DNA from: Ornithodoros turicata
Lineage: Eukaryota; Arthropoda; Arachnida; Ixodida; Argasidae
Length of the DNA: 64,000 nt
Direction: 5' to 3'
NCBI RefSeq assembly: GCF_037126465.1
Contig: NC_088206.1
Span: forward strand, 51,192,841 to 51,256,840
Below are positions 1 through 9,763 of the stretch, piece by piece; the first letter of the stretch is position 1; each line of letters opens with the position of its first letter. The position numbers were made by a program, and so were the translations under genes. The notes under the pieces were generated by a model. That model was given only the letters and a program-made list of their open reading frames with translations. It searched no databases and was not told where the DNA came from.

Positions 1-197
1 TTGTACACTAGTTGTCCATGTGTCATGCTGTTGCCCCGTGTGGCCGCATTACATTGCAGGTTAATGAAAATGCTCCATCCCCAAGGAATACGTAGGGCAA
101 TGGCATTTGCCTCCCTGGAGCATATATCGTTTATAAATTGATTTCATGCAAGGAATAGGGCTCGTGCATTGCTTTTACATTCCCGTTTGCCCCTCAC

Positions 198-1588
198 CTG
201 GAAGCGGTTCATTAGGTGGAAGTTTCAGCTCTCCGTTCACGATCTTTTGGTGAAAGGGTGTTCGCTTGAATACTGCGGAGTCATGAACCCTTCCATATTT
301 GTCCCAGCATTGACATAGAGTGCCTGAAAATATAAAGTGCATTGAACAGTCATTCATTGGTAGCAGAAGCTAGCACCCCCAAGTTTAGTCAGTATTCCAC
401 ACTGTTCACTTTCCCCACTTTCCCATGGCAACTGTAATCCCCATTTCTACCTTCCCGTCTGCATCAACAACTGCCAAAAGTATGATGCTGAATTGTCTCT
501 TGTAATTATAGTAATAGGATCCACTGTTTCTGGGGCAGTAGATTGTGATGTGTTTCCCATCGATTGCTCCGAGACAATGTGGGTAGTGGCACGTGGAATT
601 GAACTTGTTGGCGACGTCGAGCCACTGTTCAGCCGTGGAAGGCAGCTTGGAATGTCATGAGCAGTATTTTGAGGCAACTGTGCAATGTCCACCTGTACAA
701 CTGTGAGATTTCTACTCCGACGGTAAATAACGGATGCAGAAATACCTACTTCTGCCCCAAAATCTTGATCAATGCAGAACATGTGTCCCATCCGGTACTG
801 ATAGTGTCGAGACCTCATTGACTCACCTGAAATGATGAGGCACATTAAAGTAAAAGCTAGAAAATATGTACGGTCCTTGCAGTCGAAAATCATAAGCTGA
901 ACTATTTGCAAACTCAGGTGGTTCCATGTTCCACATAAGCTGGCTGATGGAACAAATCCCAGCAAAGACTAGCTCAGATGAATACACCTGAAATCAGCTT
1001 TGATGTATCCAGCTGGAATTGTTTCAACTGGATATTATCCAGCTTGTACCAATTGTACATGGACTCCAGTTCTGCTGGAACCTTTGTAACTGGATATTAT
1101 CCAGCTTAATTAAACCAGTTGTACATGGACTCCAGTTCTGCTGGAACCATCTCAGCTGGCCAGATTTCCCGCTTAGGCCACCCCAGCTGGTCTCCTGTGG
1201 TAAGTTGGAACAAGTTCAAACCCACAAGAACCATTCAGAACCAGCATGATCCCTAAGTGGCTCCAGCTTGTGATTTTCGACTGGGTTATACATGCACACG
1301 CATGAAATACATGTTGCTATCCAGCCAGATGGTGTAGCCAGCTTTTTTGAATGAATTTCTTTATTTTATTTTCTGAATTGCTCATCGGTAAAGGTCGTAC
1401 CTGTCGCGAGGAATCGGAGAGTGAGGTCCAGGCGCTCTTCCGGCTGTATGCTTCCGGCTCTTTCGCGCATATTTGTGTCCTCCTTTTGGATGTACCATGC
1501 GTAGAAGTTCCTCGAAAGAGTCTGGGGTCATTCGGAGATAACGACGGTACTCGAAAGAGTCCTCAATAACATCATCGACGCCGGACAA
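198..1588 (-). pseudogene. PIF/Harbinger-type transposase, fragmented
   Basis: Pieces of a PIF/Harbinger DDE nuclease read leftwards. The N-terminal piece (1588-1382) has the helical block EYRRYLRMTPDSFEELL. It then slips frame (a second frame carries RAGSIQPEERLDLTLRFLA), so an indel is present. The middle piece (about 655-430) contains the family core CLGAIDGKHI and NSGSYYYNYK, with the first catalytic Asp in GAIDGKH. The next piece (323-198) has KYGRVHDSAVFKRTPF, the second catalytic Asp, bounded by a good acceptor at 324 and a donor at 197. Frame changes, a stop upstream of the middle piece and a foreign repeat at 966-1381 make it non-functional. The C-terminal catalytic Glu region would lie beyond the left edge. 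The assignment rests on motif recognition; the exon boundaries are inferred. Confidence 0.8.
966..1381. repeat. degenerate CCAGCTGG/CCAGTTG-word repeat inside the Harbinger remnant
   Basis: The stretch is built from degenerate near-palindromic words (CCAGCTGG, TGGATATTATCCA, CCAATTGTACATGG). A block of about 60 bp, including ACTGGATATTATCCAGCTT and GACTCCAGTTCTGCTGGAAC, is duplicated in tandem near 1032-1085 and 1090-1148. It separates Harbinger transposase pieces, so it is either an insertion or intronic. No clear target-site duplication was found. Confidence 0.55.
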
Positions 1589-2671
1589 AAGTGGACTAGT
1601 GGGCCATGGGTAATGACATGGTGCACAATGTCATGCTTAACAGGACGAGTCCAGTCCGGTGGTTTCGTCAGCTCTGGAAAGTCCTCGAGGATCGCCGAAT
1701 AGGCTGACTGAGGCGCGCAGAACGATAGTGTGTGGTAGGGTGGTATGGGACTTCGAATTCCGTGAACGTGGTAGATTCCGGCTGGTGGTAGAATCGAGAA
1801 GGCGCTTCCGAGAGACGTCGACGAGAAGCCGAAATTGCGTGAGGAAATCGTGACCTATGATAGCTTGGGAAAAGTCGGCGACGTGGAACAGGCAACGGAA
1901 CTCCCTTCGGAGGCCGAGATTAAGGGTCAAGGATTGCTGGCCGTATACAGGGATAGTCGAAGCGTTCGCGGCCTTCAATTTGAAGCTGGGCTGATGGCGT
2001 CGATGAACTTTAGTGGTGGGTAGCACGCTTACGTCGGCACCGGTGTCTGTGAGGAATCGTCGTCTACGACATGGAAGAGGCGACTTTCCGCAAAGTCCTG
2101 TCTACCTGTCGCCATTAGTGACGAGGCGGGGCGTTTCCCGCCCACGAGCACGGTTGAAAACAATGTCGGACCTCGGCGCCGAACCGCTGATGGTACCAGC
2201 ACATCCCGTTGGCCTGGGGGCTTGAGAAGCGGTGACCGCGGGAAAGGCGCGACCGACGGCGGTAGCGACGGGGACTGGGTGAACGGCTTCGCGTGGCTAG
2301 CTCAGAGACAAGGTGGTTGAGGCTGTTCACCTGTTGCGTAAGGTTTTCAATGGCAGACAAGCATGGAGAACCATCATGCGAATGTGCTTGAGCAGACATG
2401 GGAGCAGGAGGAATCGGAGGTGGTACATCTACGTACATTCATTACAGTCGGTGAGACCACTTCCATGACTGCGTCAGCGAGGGTGGCTAGCTCGTCTGTG
2501 GATAGGTTCGAGGTTGCGGCGAGAACCATCTGAACGTTCCGCGGGAGTCTTTGTAGGAACAGCTCCCGGATGAAACTGTCACTGGTTGATGATGCTCCGT
2601 CGCCGAGTAGGTGCTTCATACGGCGCAACAGTTGTGTAGGGCGTCTTTTCGCAGAGCTCTTCGGCCGATAG
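1589..2671 (-). pseudogene. Ty3/gypsy gag C-terminus and protease fragment
   Basis: Minus-strand continuation of the gag at 4834-5172. The 2676-2374 frame has the capsid-like RELFLQRLPRNVQMVLA segment. The 2438-2115 frame carries an arginine/serine-rich tail and CWYHQRFGAEVRHC, as at the end of arthropod gypsy Gag. The protease follows, with active-site DTGADVSVLP near 2050 and IIGHDFLTQF near 1860. A linker to RT (PPDWTRPVKHDIVHHV) is recognisable near 1650-1600 in a shifted frame. The element stops abruptly at about 1588, where Harbinger sequence begins, so RT, RNase H and integrase are missing. Several frame shifts are present. Confidence 0.75.
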
Positions 2672-2673
2672 TA

Positions 2674-4831
2674 CACTCTTAACTCGGTACCCTTTAGTAA
2701 AGGGTAAAAAATCGCAATATTTTACCCTCTATTTTAGAAGCTACCAGGTACCCTCTGAGCAGTACCTTTTATAAAAGTTACAAGGAAACCCACTAATTAG
2801 AGGTTACGGCCTTCAGTCCAGCACCTGCCCGTAAAGGTTACGCCAACGTGCGGCTTTTTATACAGGATGTTCATTTTTATTCGCAACAGAGTAGCGCTCA
2901 TTTGGCAGGTGGGTTATGTGAATTTTTGCTAATTAATCGATCCGTAGTTACAAACACATGCGTCAGGAAATGTCGGAAATGTTTGTAACTACGGATGGGT
3001 TAATTTGCGAAAATTAACATAACCCACCTGTCAAATGAGCGCTAGTGTGATGCGAATAAAAACAAACACCCTGTGTGTGGGATATGGACAGACATTTACA
3101 GAACACACCAAGGTACCAAAATGAACCAGCAGAAAAGGAGATCTTGAACATATGTATATTACAAAAACAGAAGTCTGTCGAGAGGTGACACATAGTGCAC
3201 AAGTGCGATTCTGATGTGAGGAGAAACCATGGTCGCTTTACCATGTATGTGGAAAAAAGAACTATCTTCTAAGTGAGAAGCAATGCATAAAAGTGCGAGG
3301 AAGCCAGCGAGTCAAAACAACTGACCTATGTTTGCTAAGCTGAACAGACCCAACGAAATGGAGAATTGCAGCAGAAAAAAATTTATTTCACATTCGTGTT
3401 GCAGAGGCGAGCGCAAATGGCAATACAGTATTACATAAAACGCACACAACCTTGAGGAATATGAGTGTACAGTAACGCAGGAGACACTACATTACTGCGT
3501 TATCAGCGTTGGAGGCGCTCTGGGACGAGTTTGTGAGGTACTGCATTGCGCTGGTGACGGTGTGTGAACCTGCATGTGGGATCCTGGGAACAAAAGTTTG
3601 GCCAATGAGAGTAAGATTTACGGAACCATTCAAATCCGTACAAAGCACAAGGTACAAAGCAGCATAAATGCGGGAAGGCGTTCACTCCGCGATTGAGTCT
3701 AAGAATACAAATAGGAAGCTGTGAATTATATATCTGGATGCATATATCCGCAGCTCGCAAAATGCACGCCGGTGTATTGACTTGGCGACCAAGTAAGAGC
3801 AGAAAAGTAGCAAGCGTAAGTGGCGTTCATATGCAGGACCGCAAAACGCTTGCCATAATCACAACAAACATGCGCTAAGAGCTCTTGCTATCAAAATAAC
3901 GCACGTACCTAGCACAACGCTATATTTATTAATAACGCGTCCTGGAGTAGCCAGTCCCGAGTGGCTCGAGACTACCATCTCAATTTTCTTCTTTTAAAAT
4001 CAATCAATCACCTAGCACAAAATGTACACTTACCCAGTGTATCAAGTGTGTGAATTAGGGCTGCGGTTGTGACGTTCGTTTTCGGTTATATATTCTTTGC
4101 AATCTTCGCACTCACTACACTTTCCCCTGAGAACACCGAAAATATCCTTGTTTGCTAGCGACATCTAGCTTTTCCGTTGTTCCTGACGATACTATGACAA
4201 ACGCGAGGAAAACCACTGATTAAAACAGATTACACTTGTTAACGGACGGACGACGAGCGTTAAGCGTTTCAAGGAAACCGCTCTCAGTGTGGATAGACCT
4301 AGACCAGGCTCGGCTACGCAGCGAAATTGGAAATCTTGGTGGTTGCGGCATTGACAATGGTTTTCCACCCTTTAGAAAGAAACATACTATCAGTATTCCA
4401 GACTGCGAACTTATAATCTGTGTTCATAGAGCATTGATAACATGTAGTCGACGTATAGATGACGCTGAAACAGATAAAAAATAACAGCGTAGATTCGCAA
4501 CTGTCGTCTCGAATGGGAAGCTGAAACGCGGCATTATGCTGAAAAACAGAAGGAAAACAAACGATAAGAAACTAACAAAGAAATTATCGTTGGAGATTTC
4601 GCGTAGAAGTTACAGTGTCGGAGTAGAGGGTAGATTTATAAGTTACAACAAGCTGTTTTTGTTTTTTCCGAGATGTAACTTCTATTCGTGTTGTAAAGAC
4701 ATGACTTTGGTCGCTTTTAACCTCTAAATATACGTTGCAGTGGTGTAACCTATAAGAAATCTTGAAATCTACGTCTATATAGAAGTTACATGCTTCTAAA
4801 AGTTACAATAAAAGGTACGGGTTTAAGAGTG
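2674..4831. mobile_element. 2.16-kb TA-flanked TIR element inserted in gypsy gag
   Basis: Imperfect terminal inverted repeats start CACTCTTAACTCGGTACC on the left and CACTCTTAAACCCGTACC on the right (reverse complement). They are flanked by TA at 2672-2673 and 4832-4833. Removing the element and one TA reconnects the interrupted gag frame, so the insertion boundaries are well supported. TA duplication suggests the Tc1/mariner group. I see no transposase: the ORFs inside (for example 3503-3760) are short and match nothing I know. It contains the foldback element at 2863-3073 and AT-rich sequence. Confidence 0.7.
2863..3073. mobile_element. foldback mini-element, CAGGATGTTC termini
   Basis: A 211-bp near-palindrome. 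The left arm starts CAGGATGTTCATTTTTATTC and the right arm ends with the matching complement GAATAAAAACAAACACCCTG. The arms continue inward through GGTGGGTTATG and CGTAGTTACAAAC. A TA sits on the left; the right-hand dinucleotide is TG, so the duplication is decayed or absent. Nested inside the 2674-4831 element. Confidence 0.65.
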
Positions 4832-4833
4832 TA

Positions 4834-5172
4834 GTTGTTGAAGGCGCGCGCGGCCCGAGCAGGTCGTTCGCTTGAGCAGGGCAGCCTTTAGTTTGTCGTA
4901 CGGGATGTCCAAAGGAGACGAAGCAATGATGTCGTAAACCTCCTCAGCCGCAGATGGGAAAGCGCGGAAATGACGTGATAGAACTTGGTGGATTGTGCAG
5001 CAATGCCAGCCAGATAGAACTGGGCTTCGGCTTGTATGAACCACGTGGCAGGGTTACGATCCCAAAAGTGTGGGAACTTGACAGTGACTGCGGTGACGGT
5101 GGCGGGCTGTCGAACCGGGCTGAAGGGGGCGGTTAGTGGTGCCAAATTGGGATCGCCGTCTCCTGTAGACAT
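4834..5172 (-). pseudogene. Ty3/gypsy gag N-terminus
   Basis: ATG at 5172-5170 follows the primer-binding site by about 25 nt, as expected for gag. The sequence runs through VKFPHFWDRNPATWF and AEAQFYLAGI, the typical capsid N-terminal region, then changes frame near 4965 into AAEEVYDIIASSP and PYDKLKAALLKRT. The gag breaks at 4834 where the TA element entered and resumes at 2671. The frame change means this copy is not translatable. Confidence 0.78.
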
Positions 5173-5195
5173 GATGATGCGGTTAAAGCAGGTAA

Positions 5196-5215
5196 GACTC
5201 ACGTCCGGGTCACCA
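5196..5215 (-). other. primer-binding site of gypsy fragment
   Basis: On the minus strand TGGTGACCCGGACGTGAG directly follows the LTR end (CCGCTACAAC). It begins with TGG, as required to pair with a tRNA CCA end, and lies just upstream of the gag ATG. The tRNA was not identified. Confidence 0.6.
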
Positions 5216-5645
5216 GTTGTAGCGGTTGGCAGGAAGGAGACGGAGAACTGGTTGCTGTTCTGTCGGAAGCCAGAACTGGACTGGCCCGAGATTTATTTCT
5301 CGCGCCCCGTGCTCCAGGGGCGCTGCCGGTGTCGCTGGTAGTGTGGCTGCTACAAGGTGATGCTGGGCCCCATGCGACTCCCTTCGCATACCGAGCTTCT
5401 TCACTGAAGTCGTCCGCGCTTTCTTTGGTCGATCCTCCTCTGAGAGGAGCATAAGAAGCACGGCGGCAGCCCTCTGGGCACTGGAATTGCTCATTGTGAT
5501 TCTGGGAAAACTTTGTGAAGCAAGCAGCGCAACGCCTACAACTTTCGGGATGTGCGCGCGGCAAAACTGGAGCGCGAAACGCAAATCTAGTGGACTTCCG
5601 CACGATTATATAAGAATGATGATAAGGATATTTTCCTCCCGCCAT
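5216..5645 (-). mobile_element. 5' LTR of the minus-strand gypsy fragment
   Basis: The sequence upstream of the primer-binding site is non-coding. It contains a TATA-like box (minus-strand TTATATAATCG near 5617-5607), suitable for an LTR promoter. The 3' boundary is fixed by the PBS. The 5' boundary is a guess, because the partner LTR is not in the window and no target-site duplication can be checked. Confidence 0.5.
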
Positions 5646-5845
5646 CTTTCGGGCACGATGAGCACTACGAAGCTCCAAGTTGCCCGCTGTGTGAAAGGAT
5701 CCTTCTGCGTACAACTTCGGTTGCGTGCAACCGTTGTGAGAACGAATTTGCAGCAATAAGTTGCACCGTGTGAATCGACCCTTAAAATCAGGAAGCTTGT
5801 TACGCAGTTAAGTAATGCAGCAATTTCGGCTTATTGGTACATGAG

Positions 5846-5976
5846 CATCGTGTTACAAGCGCAGCTTAAAAGGGACAAAGGGGAGACAGACAGTAAGTTC
5901 AATAAAGTTGTTGGAAGTTAGCGCTGTATTGTCTATCTTCCCTTTGTCCCTGTTAAGCTGCGCTTGTAACACGATG
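5846..5976. repeat. 131-bp foldback repeat
   Basis: CATCGTGTTACAAGCGCAGC at the left is matched by its complement ending in GTAACACGATG at the right. Inward, AGGGACAAAGG pairs with CCTTTGTCCCT. The loop carries AACTTCCAACAAC-type sequence. This resembles ends of Penelope-like or other non-autonomous elements, but I cannot assign a family. Confidence 0.6.
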
Positions 5977-6124
5977 TTGTTACGCAGGCTTCGAGGATAC
6001 CACTGCATCGCCATGGCCTTTCTATACATGGCTGTCATACTGAGGTAAAGGTAATGCCTCCAGTGCCAGAAGCGGTTGGACCTCGGGCAGTTACGGCGCA
6101 CCAGGAAATGCAGAGACAATTTCC

Positions 6125-6604
6125 TTAAGTGCTTCGAGTACCGCAGAGAAGAGTCCCAAAGAAGGCACCGTAGGACCGTACGGAGACGAAAAGAAAACCA
6201 TCTCGGTCGAAACGGTGGTGCATAACGTGTTGTTGGGCTAGCAGGCGTATCTCACTAGCGACTGCATTAGGATTCACCTTCCAGAAGGAGTAGTCACTAG
6301 ATTCTGGCCGAAATAGTATGGGAATACCACAGGCCCCGTTCTTCCTGTAGGTGACAGTGGTGAGCGGGTAATCAAGAGTTGCAGCAGTGTGGGCAGCGTT
6401 CATCTGATCTGTCCGGTGGGGAGCCGCCGGTACCGAAGAGTCCATGGTGTTACCAGGAACATTCATATCTTGTGGATTGTCGGCATCACCCGAGTCAGGG
6501 CTCTGAACCCCTTGTCGTTTTGCAGGGCTTGGAGGAACCTGTTGACCTGGAGGGACCTGTTGATCTGTAGGAAGCGTTATACAGACATCGGACCTCGCGT
6601 CCAC
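6125..6604 (-). pseudogene. non-LTR retrotransposon ORF1-like fragment
   Basis: A 159-codon open frame without an ATG at its 5' end, so it is a fragment or starts upstream. It has a proline/glutamine-rich N-terminus followed by the block TYRKNGACGIPILFRP and FWKVNPNAVASEI, then QHVMHHRFDRDGFLFVSV. This arrangement is familiar from ORF1 proteins of I/LOA-type arthropod non-LTR elements, where it precedes zinc knuckles. No CCHC knuckle is present, so the frame ends before that region. Family assignment comes from memory of the motif pattern and is moderate. Confidence 0.5.
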
Positions 6605-6642
6605 ATCACGGCGGGAGGTCCGTGAAGCTTTCTAAATGGCTT

Positions 6643-6770
6643 CTGCTACGGAATATCTTGTGACTAAGCTGTAGGATATTCCGCGCGGTTAGAAGAGCAC
6701 GAAAAGGCATGACCCACATAGCAGACGCCACCATTGGTCCTACCTTTTGCTACGGAATATCTTGTGACTA
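6643..6770. repeat. short direct repeat pair
   Basis: TGCTACGGAATATCTTGTGA occurs at about 6644 and again at about 6748, both followed by CTA. The intervening 80 bp shows no gene. It may be the edge of an unrecognised element. Confidence 0.5.
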
Positions 6771-6886
6771 CAATATGCAGACTGCTACTGGTTTCGAGGT
6801 CATACGACAATACGCCGTTTAATCAGGTACATAATGTCGCAAAATGACTTGACACTACTAATTACCCAGGTTCAAAAATAACTATA

Positions 6887-7399
6887 CAAGGTGTGTGCAG
6901 AAAAAGTAGTCCCACATTTGCGCACACACCGCGTTCCCTTACCGTACGACCTTCCGGTGGCGCACGACGACGCATTTACGCGATGAAAACCAACAAGAAA
7001 ATCGTGGTAACGAAACTCTGCGTAACAAAAATGTTAGCCATGCAAACTTTGCTCTCCGTGCGCTTCCAATGGGACATGGTGCTGTCGGCACAGTTGCGTC
7101 GCCCATTCGCTAGAGGTGCCACCTGTGCAAAAACACGAACGATATCTAGCAGCCCTAGTAGTAGCTGGATGCAACTGTGCCGTGACCGCCATGTTGACAT
7201 TGTCAAGGCAATTCGAGATGCAGGGAGAGCAAAGTTTGCGTCGCACACTTTTTTTGTTACGCAGAGTTTGGTTACTACGGTTTTTTTTGTTGGTTTTCAT
7301 CGCATAAATGCGTCGTCGTGCGCCACCGGAAGTTCGTACGGTAAGCAGGAAACGCGCTACATGCGTAAATGTGCAGCTACTTTTTCTGCACACACCCTG
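6887..7399. mobile_element. 513-bp TA-flanked MITE with long inverted arms
   Basis: TIRs are CAAGGTGTGTGCAGAAAAAG at the left and the complement ending CTGCACACACCCTG at the right, with TA at 6885-6886 and 7400-7401. The arms extend about 230 bp inward (shared blocks GCGCACGACGACGCATTTA and ATGAAAACCAACAA), making a near-complete hairpin. ORFs reading through the arms are palindrome artefacts. Tc1/mariner-type MITE by its TA duplication and CAGGGTG-like ends. Confidence 0.75.
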
Positions 7400-7401
7400 T
7401 A

Positions 7402-8225
7402 CTCTAATCTAAATGAATCTGTGTTGGACTCAATGCGTCTTGTTGTGTTGTGCATTGTGTGTTCTCTTAGGCAAATTGCTTTCCACCCAGATAACTTCAC
7501 AAGAATCCACAAAAGATATTCTTCGTGTGGGTCATGCTTGTCATTTGGTTAATTAATTTGATTAAGTGATTGATTGCTCGATGCACCATAATGCAGTATG
7601 CTTCCCCTATACCTTAGCATTGCATAGCGGTAAAAATTATCAAAGCACTACCCTAATTATCTGGTTGGGTGTGCATTGTTTTTATAACACGTCACTATCC
7701 AACTTTTGGATTCACAAGTGATTCTTTCATGCCAGTCACATTAGCTGTACGCAACTTGTATATAACCGTTTTCTTCTTTTTCAAAGGACAAGCGCGGCCG
7801 GCAGAAGCTCAAACGGAAAAACTGGGGTACATTTCTTCCAAGGGTCCAACTATGCAATGCATACCCTTCTGTTTTGTTCTTTGTGATTTCATCCTTGCGT
7901 TGCTTCTATCTTATTCTTTGGTTCCTCCTGTCATCGATATCCCAGTGCTTATATAACCAACGTTTTGCCTGAAGAAAGGCAGGCTCTGCCCGAAAGTTTA
8001 CATATTAAATAGCTACTCTGACTTCATGCTTCATTCTTTCGTTATCATTTTTCTTGACTTGGCTTAGTACAGTCATGTTTTCCAACTGGCTCAACAAATG
8101 CTCGGAAAGTGTCAACCCTTAATTCGATTCTATTCGGGAGTTTTCTGGACACCTTATATAACTAAGTTCTCACCACTACAAGCCATTTCGCTCATATTTT
8201 TGTTGTTGTGATTTCAATTGTTTTT
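7402..8225. other. no recognisable feature
   Basis: AT-rich sequence with short ORFs (longest 95 codons at 7669) that match nothing I know. I see no TIR pair or tandem repeat. Confidence 0.4.
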
Positions 8226-8229
8226 CCCG

Positions 8230-8505
8230 CAGGATTCCATCGCCCAAGCCTCTTCTCCTTTTCTCCCGCCTCACCTCACATCAATCCCTTTTCTGGAAAT
8301 TCTTCCTCCTCTAACCTCACCTCAATCTCCATTTCAGAAATTTTCACTCACCTCACCTCAACGTCCTTGTCGGAAAACGTTCCTCACCTCACCTCTCCTC
8401 AACCTCGCTCTCGAAAATTTTTTCTCATCTCACCTCAATTCATTGCTCGGGAAGATTTCCTCACCTCACCTCACCTCAATGTGCGTGAAGTGGGGTGAGG
8501 ACACC
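8230..8505. repeat. CTCACCTCA-word minisatellite
   Basis: About five degenerate units of roughly 50-60 bp. Each contains one or more CTCACCTCAA motifs followed by a T/C-rich stretch and a GGAAA or CGAAAA spacer. The open frames across it (96 and 116 codons) arise from the repeat having no stops and are not genes. Confidence 0.7.
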
Positions 8506-9763
8506 CTCACCATAATTTGCCCTCGTGAGGATGCCCATCTTTACTCAGCGTACATCGCGGAGCGTTGACCGGTTGAGTGAACGAAGTTTTTGAAACGCAC
8601 GGGTTCCTTTTATGTCCTCATGTCCTCTTTTAGCGCGCTCGAGAGTATGAGACACCCGGAGCGGCCACTAAACAGGGAAAAACAACTTTGGAACGCCACA
8701 CTCACTGATCTCTATGTATAAAGTGTCTCTTTTACAAGCGAGATCAGTGACTACACTGCTTGCTCCCTGATGCCGCTTCCTCTTGTCTGCTCATGCAGTG
8801 CACAGACGGATGATACGTTGGCTCAGTTTGAACCACAAGGTTGGAGGAGACGACTGCAGCGGTTGTCAAGCGTGTGTCAGCGGTGTGAACGAAACGGAAA
8901 AGATGGGAATTTGTAACAGACACTATAGGCGCTGTTTACTGTGAAGATGACTGCATGGCGTGAAGATATCTGCATTAAAGCACCGCATATCGACGATATC
9001 CGACGATATCCGTGTGGAAGTTGTCCACTAATATACAAAAGGATGATAACAGTTATAAAAATATCACAGTTTACTAAAATCGGAGCATTGAGTAAGATAG
9101 TAAGTCAGCATTTTGCTTCCGAGCTCACACTTCGAAGGTCGTCCTGGTGGCGCTCAACAGGAAGTACGTCACGGAAAATCTCAAGCACCCGGGTGCTTGT
9201 CGTCTGCTACCATGCACCCAAATGAAACGGGAGCGCGAAAAGCGGCTCGGAGTCTCACAGTCCGACACTCGTGCCCCGGGGCGCCTACTTAACGCACCCT
9301 TTCTTTGCGGTGTTGTCATATTGCAGCACACAAAGACTTGAGGAACAGTTGTGATTCCAGCCATGAGATTACCAGAAGCTCAGTCGCAGTAGATTGCCTG
9401 CGGGCAGTAGATATGCTCCAGCCTTTGCTGCTCAATGGGTGCTGCATTTGACGTGTCTTTATAACCACATGACTTTCGCTTTCATAAATTTTCAGATATC
9501 AAAATACTGATCGACAATGAAGATTAGTCACTAGAAAAAATTGCCGCCGCTAAGTTTATTAGAACAAGGAGTGCGCTGCAAGCTAACTTGACTGCCAAAT
9601 GTCTTACTAATGTTTCCAGAACAACCACCTATGTTCTTTTCCTTTACCTGGCTGGAAAACAAAGAAGACATTCGAACGCAACGAACCCAACGCTTGGACG
9701 AAGAAGAAGCAGAAGGAAGAAGCAGGAAGAAATCAGCCATAGCAATAACGATCGTGCGAGGAC
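8506..9763. other. intergenic sequence upstream of the M13 gene
   Basis: No gene is recognised. Short inverted words such as CACTGATCTC (about 8703) and GAGATCAGTG (about 8741) hint at a small foldback. A TATA-like TCTTTATAAC near 9458 lies about 300 bp upstream of the M13 start and might serve as a promoter, but this is weak. The last 120 bp are purine-rich and unusually full of GAAGAAG triplets. Confidence 0.35.

Noticed and set aside
6893..7552. 219-codon ORF at 6893-7552
   Set aside because: It reads through both arms of a TA-flanked hairpin element; similar peptides appear on both strands because of the palindrome.
8208..8568. Possible serine/proline-rich secreted protein
   Set aside because: The frames only translate a CTCACCTCA minisatellite.
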